Source: Gillisia lutea (GTDB lineage: Bacteria; Bacteroidota; Bacteroidia; Flavobacteriales; Flavobacteriaceae). Taken from it: 64,000 nt of DNA. This document shows, piece by piece, positions 54,234 to 62,397 of the stretch; positions within the stretch are counted from its first letter, which is position 1, and every line of letters starts with the position of its first letter. The stretch spans positions 1-64,000 of the forward strand of contig NZ_JAKGTH010000008.1 of assembly GCF_021568705.1 (NCBI RefSeq), read 5' to 3'. The position numbers and the translations under genes are program-made. A model generated the notes under the pieces. The model was given only the letters and a program-made list of their open reading frames with translations. It did no database searches and was not told the DNA's origin.

Positions 54234-57020
54234 TTATAGTTTCTCGTCGAGAAAGGGAGCTGTATAAGATTTATTATTTTTTGAAACCTCTTCTGGAGTT
54301 CCTGTGGCAATAAGGTAACCTCCATTTTCTCCACCGTCAAGTCCAAGGTCTATAACATGATCGGCACATTTCACAAGATCCATATTATGCTCTATTACAA
54401 TTACCGAATGTCCTTTTTCTATTAAAGCATTAAAGGATTTCAGTAATTTCTGAATATCGTGGAAGTGCAAACCGGTTGTAGGTTCATCGAATATAAAAAG
54501 TGCTTTTTCCTTAGTGATTCCCTTAACAAGAAAAGAAGCCAGCTTTATACGCTGTGCCTCTCCACCAGAAAGGGTAGAAGAACTCTGGCCTAATTGAACA
54601 TAGCCTAATCCAACTTCTTTAAGAGGTTTTAGCTTTCTTTTAATTTTAGATTCTCCATTTTCATCAAAGAAAGTTATGGCATCTTCAATAGTCATTTTAA
54701 GAATATCGTCTATATTCTTATCGGCGAAAGTAACTTCTAATACTTCCTTTTTAAAGCGCTTACCACTGCAGGTTTCACATTCTAAATGAACATCTGCCAT
54801 AAATTGCATCTCGATGGTAACTTCTCCTTCTCCCTTACAGGTCTCGCATCTTCCCCCATCTACGTTAAAAGAAAAATGTTTTGCTTTAAAACCTCTTATT
54901 TCTGATAATTTTTGATTGGCAAACAAGTTTCTAATATCATCATAAGCCTTAATATACGTTACAGGGTTTGATCTGGAAGAGCGACCAATTGGATTTTGGT
55001 CTACAAATTCTATAGAGGTGGTATTCGAAAAATTGCCTTCAATTTTAGTGAATTGTCCAGCTTTTTCTCCATAACCGCCAATTTCCTTCAACAATGCAGG
55101 ATACATTATTTTTTTAACCAGCGTACTCTTTCCGCTTCCCGAAACTCCCGTAACAGCAGTAAATACTCCTAAAGGAAATGTTACGTCAATATTCTTTAAG
55201 TTGTTTTCTCTAGCTCCAAATATCTTTACAAATTGTTTTGAAGTTCTTCTTTTCTTAGGAACTTCAATTCTCATGGAATCGTTCAAGTATTTCGCGGTCA
55301 AAGAATCGGATCTTAATATCTCATCGTAATTCCCTGCTGCTACTACCTCTCCACCATGTGTCCCGGCCTCGGGCCCAATGTCTATTATTTCATCGGCAGC
55401 CTTCATGATATCTTCATCATGCTCTACTACAATTACTGTATTTCCTAAATCTCGTAATTTCTCCAGAACCGTTATTAATTTCTTTGTATCTCTAGGATGG
55501 AGCCCAATTGAGGGTTCATCTAAAATATACATCGATCCAACTAAACTACTCCCTAGTGAAGTAGCCAGATTAATACGTTGTGATTCTCCTCCAGAAAGGG
55601 TATTAGACTTTCTATTAAGTGTAAGATAATCGAGCCCTACATTTGATAGGAATTCTAAGCGGTTATTGATTTCTACTAATAACCTTTTTGCTATTTGAGC
55701 GTCATATTCATTTAGTTCAAGATTTTTGAAGAAATCTCTTACCTTATCAAGGGGCTTTTCAACAAGATCGGTAATATTAGCTCCTCCAATCTTTACATAA
55801 TGTGTTTCGGGACGTAATCTTTTACCTTTGCAAACAGAGCATTTGGTCTTACCTCTATATCGAGATAACATTACCCTATTTTGAATTTTATAGGCTTTGG
55901 ATTCTAAGAAAGCGAAGAAATCATTTAATCCTTCAAAATGCTGATTTCCTGTCCATATAAGTTCTTTCTGTTCATCAGTTAGCTCAAAATAAGGTTTATG
56001 TATAGGGAAATCGAATTTATGTGAATTATTAACTAACTGATCTCTATACCAGCTCATGCTGTCTCCTCTCCAGGGAAAAATAGCATTTTCGTAAATAGAA
56101 AGTCCGGTGTTTGGAATAACAAGATCTCCATCTATTCCAATTACATCACCATAACCTTCACACTTTGGACAAGCACCGTATGGATTATTGAAACTAAATA
56201 AATGAACATTCGGCTCTAAAAAACTCATGCCATCCAATTCAAATTTATTGCTGAAATGTCTTGCTTTATTATCTGATAGAGATTCAATGAACAATTCTCC
56301 TTTTCCTTCAAAAAATGCTGTTTGAGTTGCATCTGCAAGTCGGTTATAGAAATCTTCATCATCTTTAGTTACGATTCTATCAACCACAAGAAAAACCTCT
56401 TTTTGTTTGATTTTTGCGAGTTCTCCATCATCAATTCGTATAACCTTATCTTTTACTTTTATCCTGCTGTATCCCTGCTGTAATAAGACTTTAAGTTTTT
56501 CCTCTAAAGTTCTTCCTTCTTCAACAAGAATTGGCGCAAGAAGTAGCATTTTTTCACCTTGAGGAAAGGATTTAATATAATTTATTACGTCTGTAACAGT
56601 ATCTTTTTTCACTTCATCTCCGGAAATAGGGGAGTAGGTTCTTCCTATTCTTGCAAAAAGGAGTTTCAGATAATCGTAAATCTCTGTAGTTGTACCCACC
56701 GTAGAGCGTGGATTAGTAGAATTCACTTTCTGCTCAATTGCAATTGCAGGTGCAATTCCTTTTATATAATCAACTTTTGGCTTATTAAGTCTGCCAAGAA
56801 ACTGTCTAGCATAAGAAGATAGACTTTCCACATATCTTCGTTGGCCTTCAGCATATAAAGTGTCAAAGGCTAAGCTGGATTTCCCAGAGCCGGACAGCCC
56901 CGTAATAACTACTAATTTATTACGTGGAATTACAACGTTTATATTCTTTAAATTGTGAAGTTTAGCACCTTTAATTATGATGTTTTCCTTCGGATTCACA
57001 TCTAAAATATCTGCAGACAT
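54234..57020 (-). CDS. uvrA: Excinuclease ABC subunit A
   Basis: 928 residues, full length. UvrA detects bulky DNA damage and loads UvrB. Two ABC halves: first Walker A GLSGSGKS (41-48), ABC signature [10 protein letters not shown]; second Walker [10 protein letters not shown], signature [10 protein letters not shown] and [15 protein letters not shown]. Zinc-finger cysteines are in [17 protein letters not shown] and CETCKGEG with CETCSGKRF. It complements the photolyase and Nth in this window. Single transcript with strong terminator. Confidence 0.98.
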   Translation of the reverse strand: MSADILDVNPKENIIIKGAKLHNLKNINVVIPRNKLVVITGLSGSGKSSLAFDTLYAEGQRRYVESLSSYARQFLGRLNKPKVDYIKGIAPAIAIEQKVNSTNPRSTVGTTTEIYDYLKLLFARIGRTYSPISGDEVKKDTVTDVINYIKSFPQGEKMLLLAPILVEEGRTLEEKLKVLLQQGYSRIKVKDKVIRIDDGELAKIKQKEVFLVVDRIVTKDDEDFYNRLADATQTAFFEGKGELFIESLSDNKARHFSNKFELDGMSFLEPNVHLFSFNNPYGACPKCEGYGDVIGIDGDLVIPNTGLSIYENAIFPWRGDSMSWYRDQLVNNSHKFDFPIHKPYFELTDEQKELIWTGNQHFEGLNDFFAFLESKAYKIQNRVMLSRYRGKTKCSVCKGKRLRPETHYVKIGGANITDLVEKPLDKVRDFFKNLELNEYDAQIAKRLLVEINNRLEFLSNVGLDYLTLNRKSNTLSGGESQRINLATSLGSSLVGSMYILDEPSIGLHPRDTKKLITVLEKLRDLGNTVIVVEHDEDIMKAADEIIDIGPEAGTHGGEVVAAGNYDEILRSDSLTAKYLNDSMRIEVPKKRRTSKQFVKIFGARENNLKNIDVTFPLGVFTAVTGVSGSGKSTLVKKIMYPALLKEIGGYGEKAGQFTKIEGNFSNTTSIEFVDQNPIGRSSRSNPVTYIKAYDDIRNLFANQKLSEIRGFKAKHFSFNVDGGRCETCKGEGEVTIEMQFMADVHLECETCSGKRFKKEVLEVTFADKNIDDILKMTIEDAITFFDENGESKIKRKLKPLKEVGLGYVQLGQSSSTLSGGEAQRIKLASFLVKGITKEKALFIFDEPTTGLHFHDIQKLLKSFNALIEKGHSVIVIEHNMDLVKCADHVIDLGLDGGENGGYLIATGTPEEVSKNNKSYTAPFLDEKL

Positions 57021-57045
57021 ATATTTGTTTTATTCATGCGGAATG

Positions 57046-57053
57046 CAAAGGTA
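57046..57053 (-). promoter_or_regulatory. uvrA promoter -7 element
   Basis: On the minus strand this reads TACCTTTG, about 26 nt upstream of the uvrA ATG at 57020. The upstream TTG element is not clear. Confidence 0.55.
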
Positions 57054-57118
57054 CTCAATAACAATCAGTGTAAAAAGTGAAGAATATCTGTAAGGTATGT
57101 TAAAAAATAAGATTGATA

Positions 57119-57151
57119 TTTGTTTTTGTTAAAAATATGTTGCTATATTTG
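57119..57151 (+). promoter_or_regulatory. ECF sigma gene promoter
   Basis: TTTG at 57119-57122, a 21-bp spacer and TATATTTG at 57144-57151 match the primary-sigma consensus. A start near 57158 gives a leader of about 106 nt. Confidence 0.65.
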
Positions 57152-57194
57152 AGCCATCAACGAACAATCTAAAAATCTATTGCCTATTGCATAA

Positions 57195-57260
57195 AGTTAC
57201 TTTTTAAGTTTTAAAATAAACCTAACCCCGGGTATTCTGAATACCTGAAATAAAGTAACT
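57195..57260 (+). promoter_or_regulatory. Inverted repeats in the sigma gene leader
   Basis: AGTTACTTT (57195-57203) and AAAGTAACT (57252-57260) are complementary and the second ends 3 nt before the ATG at 57264. Inside, GGTATTCTGAATACC (57231-57245) is a near-perfect palindrome. In RNA this could fold and hide the ribosome entry region; as DNA the inner palindrome could be an operator. Confidence 0.5.
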
Positions 57261-57263
57261 ATT

Positions 57264-57848
57264 ATGGAAAATGCTAAGGCAACTGATGCTTCACTAGTAA
57301 AAGCCTATATTCAGGGAAACGAAAATTCTCTTTCTATTCTAATTAGCCGGCACCAACACCGTATTTACAGTTTTATTTATTCCAAAGTATTTGATAAAGA
57401 TATTGCTGAAGATGTTTTTCAGGATACTTTCATTAAAGTAATTAATACTCTAAAAAGAGGTAAGTATAATGAAGAGGGGAAATTTTTACCTTGGGTGATG
57501 CGTATTGCTCATAATTTGGTAATAGATCATTTCAGAAGAAATAAGAGAATGCCTATGTTCGAGAACAATGGGGATTTTAATATTTTTTCGGTTTTAAGCG
57601 ATGGAGATCTTGATATTGAGAGACAACTTATAAAAGATCAAATTGAATGTGATGTTCAGGAATTGATAAAGGAATTGCCTGAAGACCAATTGGAAGTGCT
57701 TACAATGCGTATCTATAAGGATATGAGTTTTAAAGAAATCTCTGAGAGAACGGGAGTAAGCATTAACACGGCTTTAGGGCGTATGCGCTATGCCTTAATC
57801 AACCTGCGTAAAATTATAGAAAAGCATAATTTGATTTTAACAAATTAA
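57264..57848 (+). CDS. ECF RNA polymerase sigma factor
   Basis: 194 residues, sigma-70 family group 4. Region 2: NSLSILISRHQHRIYSFIY, then AEDVFQDTFIKVINTLKRG and WVMRIAHNLVIDHFRR. Region 4: LPEDQLEVLTMRIYKDMSF, followed by KEISERTGVSINTALGRMR, the helix-turn-helix that reads the -35 box. Not next to an anti-sigma gene; instead a 49-codon ORF follows 62 bp later. The target regulon is unknown. Its leader has notable inverted repeats. Confidence 0.93.
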   Translation: MENAKATDASLVKAYIQGNENSLSILISRHQHRIYSFIYSKVFDKDIAEDVFQDTFIKVINTLKRGKYNEEGKFLPWVMRIAHNLVIDHFRRNKRMPMFENNGDFNIFSVLSDGDLDIERQLIKDQIECDVQELIKELPEDQLEVLTMRIYKDMSFKEISERTGVSINTALGRMRYALINLRKIIEKHNLILTN

Positions 57849-57910
57849 ACCTGCAATAATAATGTTCTAATTGCGTTTTTCATTTAAACCAACTTAATAA
57901 GTGGACCATA

Positions 57911-58060
57911 ATGAAGAACCTTTACACTAAACCTTCGAAAGAAGAGCAATTGAAGAACATGAACCCTAAAAAAGAGACCATTCAGTTTCTTTTAAGTTAC
58001 TCTAAGGCACTGTGCATTACAGAGTATCAGAAAATGAAATTTGACACAGTGCTGAACTAA
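57911..58060 (+). CDS. 49-residue small protein behind the ECF sigma gene
   Basis: ATG at 57911, TAA at 58058-58060. The peptide is basic and helical: MKNLYTKPSKEEQLKNM, then KKETIQFLLSYSKALCITEY and a short tail. No membrane segment. It ends 4 bp before an intrinsic terminator and begins 62 bp after the sigma gene with no terminator between, so it is likely co-transcribed. It might modulate the sigma factor, but that is inference from position; no function is known to me. Confidence 0.7.
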   Translation: MKNLYTKPSKEEQLKNMNPKKETIQFLLSYSKALCITEYQKMKFDTVLN

Positions 58061-58063
58061 ATT

Positions 58064-58097
58064 GATAAGACCCGTTTATTAGCCTACGGGTCTTATT
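58064..58097. terminator. Terminator of the sigma/49-aa operon
   Basis: GATAAGACCCGT pairs with ACGGGTCTTAT around a 10-nt loop and is followed by a T-rich stretch. The nth gene converges from the other side. Confidence 0.82.
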
Positions 58098-58127
58098 TAT
58101 TTGTACTTGATAAATTATAAGAGGAAT

Positions 58128-58781
58128 CTATTTCTTCTTATAATATGAATCTATAACACTTTTTCTTCCTATAGTAGCGGTAATGATATCTTTATCTAGA
58201 TTCCAAGCCCTAGCGGGGGAATACTGTCGACCGTAGAAAATTATTTGAAGGTGTAGTTTGTTCCATAGGTCTTTTGGAAATAAACGTTTTGCATCTTTTT
58301 CGGTTTGCGCTACATTTTTTCCATTTGTTAAGTTCCAACGATACATTAGCCTATGTATATGCGTGTCTACAGGAAAAGCTGGGACACCAAATGCCTGAGA
58401 CATTACAACACTGGCAGTTTTATGTCCAACAGCGGGTAAAGCCTCTAAGGCCTCAAAACTTTGTGGTACTTCCCCATTGTATTTTTCAATAAGAATTTCA
58501 GATAAACCATGAATTCCTTTAGACTTCATGGGAGATAAGCCAACAGGTTTAATAATATCCCTTATTTCCTCAATAGATAATTTCACCATTTTATAGGGAG
58601 TATCAGCTAATTCAAAAAGAAGTGGAGTGATTTGATTGACTTTAACATCGGTGCTTTGTGCAGACATCAATACTGCTATCAAAAGCGTATAAGGATCTTT
58701 ATGATCCAGAGGAATAGGTACTTCGGGATATATTTCATTTAACGTATCAATAACAAACTGTACCTTTTGCTTTTTATTCAT
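58128..58781 (-). CDS. nth: Endonuclease III-like DNA glycosylase without Fe-S cysteines
   Basis: 217 residues, HhH-GPD superfamily. The helix-hairpin-helix and catalytic Lys 121 lie in LPAVGHKTASVV, and the catalytic Asp 139 in FPVDTHIHRLMYRW. It should excise oxidised pyrimidines and nick abasic sites. The protein contains no Cys at all, so the C-terminal four-Cys Fe-S cluster loop of E. coli Nth is lost (the region reads YGRQYSPARAWNLD). This is a feature of the subfamily rather than an obvious defect, since the rest is intact. Divergent from bcp by 33 bp. Confidence 0.92.
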   Translation of the reverse strand: MNKKQKVQFVIDTLNEIYPEVPIPLDHKDPYTLLIAVLMSAQSTDVKVNQITPLLFELADTPYKMVKLSIEEIRDIIKPVGLSPMKSKGIHGLSEILIEKYNGEVPQSFEALEALPAVGHKTASVVMSQAFGVPAFPVDTHIHRLMYRWNLTNGKNVAQTEKDAKRLFPKDLWNKLHLQIIFYGRQYSPARAWNLDKDIITATIGRKSVIDSYYKKK

Positions 58782-58814
58782 TATGCTTACTTTTACAAAA
58801 CAAATGTGCTAATT

Positions 58815-59264
58815 ATGACATCATTGCAAATAGGAGATTCTGCTCCTCAATTTACAGGAAAAGATCAAGACGGAAAAATAATTAATCTCACCGATTTTAA
58901 GGGCAAGAAGTTAGTTCTTTTTTTTTATCCTAAAGCTAGTACTCCAGGTTGTACTGCTGAAGCTTGTAATTTAAGAGATAACTGGGGAAAATTTCAGGAA
59001 CAAGGTTATGAAATACTTGGGGTAAGTGCCGATAGTGAGAAAAGACAGCAAAATTTCAAGAATAAATATGATATGCCATTTTCTTTATTGGCCGATGAGG
59101 AGAAGGACGTAATTAATGCATATGGCGTTTGGGGACCAAAGAAATTTATGGGAAAGGAATATGATGGAATACACCGAACGACCTTTGTAATTGATGAAAA
59201 TGGTATGATTGAAGATATAATTGGCAAGGTGAAAACTAAAGAACACGCAGCCCAAATTCTTTAA
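58815..59264 (+). CDS. bcp: Thioredoxin-dependent peroxiredoxin (BCP/PrxQ)
   Basis: 149 residues from ATG at 58815; an upstream in-frame ATG at 58767 would overlap nth. The peroxidatic Cys 46 is in STPGCTAEAC, and the second Cys 51 is the likely resolving residue. DFKGKKLVLFFYPKAS and FVIDENGMIEDII are typical. It reduces peroxides in the cytoplasm. Sharing a 33-bp divergent region with nth suggests a joint oxidative-damage response. Confidence 0.95.
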   Translation: MTSLQIGDSAPQFTGKDQDGKIINLTDFKGKKLVLFFYPKASTPGCTAEACNLRDNWGKFQEQGYEILGVSADSEKRQQNFKNKYDMPFSLLADEEKDVINAYGVWGPKKFMGKEYDGIHRTTFVIDENGMIEDIIGKVKTKEHAAQIL

Positions 59265-59291
59265 TTTTATTGAAGATTATATAGAAATAAT

Positions 59292-59325
59292 AAAAAGCCT
59301 TTGAACTAATTCAAAGGCTTTTTAT
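59292..59325. terminator. Bidirectional intrinsic terminator
   Basis: AAAAAGCCTTTGAA pairs with TTCAAAGGCTTTTT around CTAA. It separates the convergent bcp and DUF4258-like genes. Confidence 0.88.
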
Positions 59326-59343
59326 TATTTCAGAAGTTAAAGA

Positions 59344-59718
59344 TTAGTCCATGAATTTCACTTTTTGAACAGTGGCTTTTTCTTTACAATTCTCAATTTC
59401 AAGTTCAATTTCACCAGAAGGAGTATTCCCAGAAATATAATAGGTTTTACATTTATTGGATCTGGTGTCACTTTCACCAAAATCTACATCTCCATCTTTT
59501 AAGATTGTAGATACAGTAGAAGTATCAATTTTATTAAAAGTAAAAAATTGCAGTGCATCTGGTGAAAAATGACGCTCCTTGATACGGATATTTTTAAGTA
59601 CGCGAGCATTCGGGGAATAATCACAAGAAGTTTTTTTTCCTCCTAGAAAGAACATTAAAATTCCAATTCCCATAATAAGCCCCATGGAAAAGTATCCAAT
59701 TCTTTGAAATAAATTCAT
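59344..59718 (-). CDS. Membrane-anchored DUF4258-like protein
   Basis: 124 residues. One N-terminal helix (FSMGLIMGIGILMFFLGG), then a domain of about 90 residues with FSPDALQFFTFNKIDTSTVS and LKDGDVDF, matching the layout of DUF4258. It follows ald with 6 bp between, so it is in that operon. In Flavobacteriia this position behind ald seems usual. Function unknown. Confidence 0.7.
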   Translation of the reverse strand: MNLFQRIGYFSMGLIMGIGILMFFLGGKKTSCDYSPNARVLKNIRIKERHFSPDALQFFTFNKIDTSTVSTILKDGDVDFGESDTRSNKCKTYYISGNTPSGEIELEIENCKEKATVQKVKFMD

Positions 59719-59724
59719 ATAATT

Positions 59725-60924
59725 TTAGAAAATAAGCAAATTGATATCACGGTAAGAAAGGTCAAACCAGTCAGCAATAGATTTGTTAGTTAATATACCG
59801 TGGTAAAAATACAATCCATTTCTCAAACCCTTGTCAAATCTCAAAGTATTTTCTAAACCACCTTCCTCTGCAATATGCAAAAGGTAAGGGGTGAAAATAT
59901 TACTTATAGAGACGGAGGCTGTTTTAGCATATCTTGAGGGTATATTAGGTACACCGTAATGTATTACTCCATGTTTAGTAAATATGGGTTTATCATGAGT
60001 GGTAATTTCACTGGTTTCAACACAGCCACCCATATCTATACTCACATCAATTATAATGCTCCCATTTTTCATGCTTTGTACCATCTGTTCGGTTACCAGT
60101 ATAGGGGAACGATTCTTTCCACGCACTGCACCTATAACAACATCACAACGCTTCAGCGCTTTACTTAAATTTTTAGGCTGAATGGTAGAAGTATATAATG
60201 TTTGCCCAATATTTGTTTGTATACTTCTTAATTTAGTTAAACTGCTATCGAACACTTTTACATTTGCTCCCAAACCAATAGCCGATCGCGCGGCAAATTC
60301 ACCCACGGTACCTGCGCCAAGTATTACCACTTCAATTGGAGGCACACCACTAATATTTCCAAACATAAGACCACTTCCTTCTGCATGATTGCTCATAATT
60401 TCTGAAGCAATGAGGATAGATGCGGTGCCGGCTATTTCACTAAGAGCATGAACTGCAGGGTAAGATCCATCTTCATCTCTTATGAATTCAAACCCAAGTG
60501 CCGTAATTCTTTTTGTTGCTAACTTTTCAAAATATTCTTTACACTGAGTTTTTAGCTGCAAGGCAGAAATAAGGATGGTTTGAGGATTGATCATTTCCAA
60601 CTCCTCGAAAGATGGCGGCTCAATTTTTAGAATAGTAGGACAAGAAAAGACCTTTTTTGTGTCCTTGGTAACTTCGGCTCCGGCATTCGAGTAATCCTGA
60701 TCGCTGAATCTAGCCCATTTTCCGGCCCCGGCTTCTATAATCACCCGATGACCGTGAGCAGTAATTGCGGCTACCGCATCTGGAGTAAGGCAAACTCTTT
60801 TTTCCTGATAAGAAGTTTCCTTAGGAATACCAATGAACAGCTCACCTTTATTCCTGTATATCTCGAGGGTTTCTTCCTGAGGAAGTAGTTGTTCTTTAGT
60901 GAAGGGAGAATTTTGTTTAATCAT
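59725..60924 (-). CDS. ald: Alanine dehydrogenase
   Basis: 399 residues. Ald interconverts alanine and pyruvate with NAD. The N-terminal domain has GIPKETSYQEKRVCLTPDAV, then the Rossmann motif VVILGAGTVGEFAARSAIG and C-terminal MKNGSIIIDVSIDMGGCVETS (quoted in part). Slightly longer at the N-terminus than Bacillus Ald (about 370). It forms a small operon with the DUF4258-like gene. Confidence 0.93.
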   Translation of the reverse strand: MIKQNSPFTKEQLLPQEETLEIYRNKGELFIGIPKETSYQEKRVCLTPDAVAAITAHGHRVIIEAGAGKWARFSDQDYSNAGAEVTKDTKKVFSCPTILKIEPPSFEELEMINPQTILISALQLKTQCKEYFEKLATKRITALGFEFIRDEDGSYPAVHALSEIAGTASILIASEIMSNHAEGSGLMFGNISGVPPIEVVILGAGTVGEFAARSAIGLGANVKVFDSSLTKLRSIQTNIGQTLYTSTIQPKNLSKALKRCDVVIGAVRGKNRSPILVTEQMVQSMKNGSIIIDVSIDMGGCVETSEITTHDKPIFTKHGVIHYGVPNIPSRYAKTASVSISNIFTPYLLHIAEEGGLENTLRFDKGLRNGLYFYHGILTNKSIADWFDLSYRDINLLIF

Positions 60925-60987
60925 GCCGAGTTGATAGTAAAGACTTAAATTACAACAATTTTCAGCAAATATAACGGGAATTAATTA

Positions 60988-61584
60988 TTAAAGTTTACGG
61001 TAGTAATTTTCTTGAGGTTCATCTGGCACAACAAAATTGTCTTTTCGGAATTCATTGATCTCCACCTCATCTTTTGCAGACATTTTTGAAAATACCGAAA
61101 TATCTGTTTCATTTAACTCACTAAGGTCTATCCCATATATTCTATCGAAAATTTGTGTTCGTACTAAATATACAATAACTAATACTCCAATAAAAAAAGG
61201 TGCAAGATATATAAGTTGATTGGTATCCATTGGATTAACAACATGATAGACATCTTCATAGACAGTACTGCAAATCTGGTATGTATACATCACAATGGGT
61301 ACTAAAATAGCATGGTACCACCAATGTTTACATGTAAAGAACCAAATCAATAATAGGAATAAAGGAGTAACCTTACCAAGGTAGGTCCAAGCAGCCACCG
61401 CTACACTTTGGTAATATAGACTTTCATAAGTAAAAAAAGAATTTTCCCAAACGGGACCGTCTGGGAAAATTTCATATAAATAGAATATATATGGTGAAAA
61501 CGCTATTAAGAAAGCCAGTATACTACCCGTTAGTAGGTATTTTGATGGCTGATCTATCAATCGCTTGTTTTTGAATTGGGTCAT
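60988..61584 (-). CDS. Multi-spanning membrane protein of unknown function
   Basis: 198 residues from ATG at 61584. About four transmembrane helices: YLLTGSILAFLIAFSPYIFY, TYLGKVTPLFLLLIWFF, WYHAILVPIVMYTYQI and IYLAPFFIGVLVIVYLV. A charged cytoplasmic tail ends YYRKL. No motif recognised. Its first 62 bp overlap a 48-codon secreted-peptide gene in another frame, which could couple translation. Probably conserved in Flavobacteriaceae; not otherwise known to me. Confidence 0.75.
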   Translation of the reverse strand: MTQFKNKRLIDQPSKYLLTGSILAFLIAFSPYIFYLYEIFPDGPVWENSFFTYESLYYQSVAVAAWTYLGKVTPLFLLLIWFFTCKHWWYHAILVPIVMYTYQICSTVYEDVYHVVNPMDTNQLIYLAPFFIGVLVIVYLVRTQIFDRIYGIDLSELNETDISVFSKMSAKDEVEINEFRKDNFVVPDEPQENYYRKL

Positions 61585-61669
61585 TATGATTGTCGTTGTC
61601 AGAAGTTGAAGTTACAAAAAAAGTTGCTCCAAAGATTGCTGCTGCGAATAAGATTGCTTTAAGTTTCAT
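61523..61669 (-). CDS. 48-residue secreted peptide overlapping the next gene
   Basis: ATG at 61669, TAG at 61525-61523. A strong signal peptide MKLKAILFAAAIFGATF runs into FVTSTSDNDNHN; the mature part ends with IKIPTNG. Small flavobacterial exported peptides often share this kind of IxxP-T-x-G ending, in my recollection. A promoter (TAGGTTTG) lies 44 nt upstream. The overlap with the membrane-protein start (62 bp, other frame) suggests the two are linked, but this is inference. Confidence 0.65.
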   Translation of the reverse strand: MKLKAILFAAAIFGATFFVTSTSDNDNHNDPIQKQAIDRSAIKIPTNG

Positions 61670-61712
61670 AATGTTAGGTTTTATATTGTTTGTTTCGTTT
61701 GATTGTCTGAGA

Positions 61713-61720
61713 CAAACCTA
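61713..61720 (-). promoter_or_regulatory. Promoter -7 element of the 48-aa peptide gene
   Basis: On the minus strand this reads TAGGTTTG, with transcription likely from about 61706 and a leader of about 37 nt. Confidence 0.55.
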
Positions 61721-61757
61721 TAACATTATAAGATGCTAAAAGTAAATACCTTATCCG

Positions 61758-61765
61758 TACCTTTG
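61758..61765 (+). promoter_or_regulatory. Orphan plus-strand -7 element
   Basis: TACCTTTGCGCC is a strong TAnnTTTG match pointing away from any plus-strand gene, toward the 3' end of tsaE. A transcript from about 61772 has no recognised ORF. See findings for a candidate RNA. Confidence 0.35.
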
Positions 61766-61949
61766 CGCCCTTTTTAGAGCAAAAAAAAGCCTGTATTTTC
61801 AACAAAAATACTTGTCAAAAATAAGCTAAAATTCAACAATTTTCGATGTGAAACCAAAATTATAATTTCATACGTTTCAATTTTTGAAATAAGGTGACTT
61901 TTTTCTTACACCAACTTGAAAGTGGTAAATGTACTTTTTGCTTGCGTTT

Positions 61950-62354
61950 TTAACAAATTTTTAACATTCTTTTGTTCTTATCAACGACTGATAATTCCAG
62001 TTTTTGAACCTCAGAATCCAATAATTTTGAAATTTTTTGAGGCCATTCTATCAATTTCCAAGAATTTGTATTCAAATAATCTTCAATTCCCATATCTAAA
62101 GCTTCACTTTCATCTTCAATTCTATAAAAATCAAAGTGAAATACAGGACCATGTTCAGATTCGTATTCGTTAACTAGGGAGAAAGTAGGACTGGAGGCTA
62201 TATCTTGTATTCCAAGAGCTTTTGCTATAGCTTTTATGAGGGTTGTTTTACCTGCCCCCATCTCTCCATAAAATAGTAAAGTTTTACTTTTAACCTTACT
62301 AAGTAGCGCTGTAGCAATACTGTCAATTTCTGACAGTTCGTAAGTTAAAGTCAT
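61950..62354 (-). CDS. tsaE: tRNA threonylcarbamoyladenosine biosynthesis protein TsaE
   Basis: 134 residues. TsaE is the ATPase partner of TsaB/TsaD in t6A37 formation. Walker A GEMGAGKT (30-37), switch region SSPTFSLVNEYES, HFDFYRIEDESEALDMG and ending LIEWPQK are typical. It lies 43 bp downstream of porX on the same strand, an order seen in flavobacteria. Confidence 0.95.
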   Translation of the reverse strand: MTLTYELSEIDSIATALLSKVKSKTLLFYGEMGAGKTTLIKAIAKALGIQDIASSPTFSLVNEYESEHGPVFHFDFYRIEDESEALDMGIEDYLNTNSWKLIEWPQKISKLLDSEVQKLELSVVDKNKRMLKIC

Positions 62355-62397
62355 TTAAATTTGGATTATTGGCGTTGTAAAGATACGTAATTAATTA

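Noticed and set aside
61916-62173. 85-codon plus-strand ORF
   Set aside because: Mostly antisense to tsaE; composition is Phe/Leu-rich as expected for a shadow frame, with no motif or promoter fitting its start.
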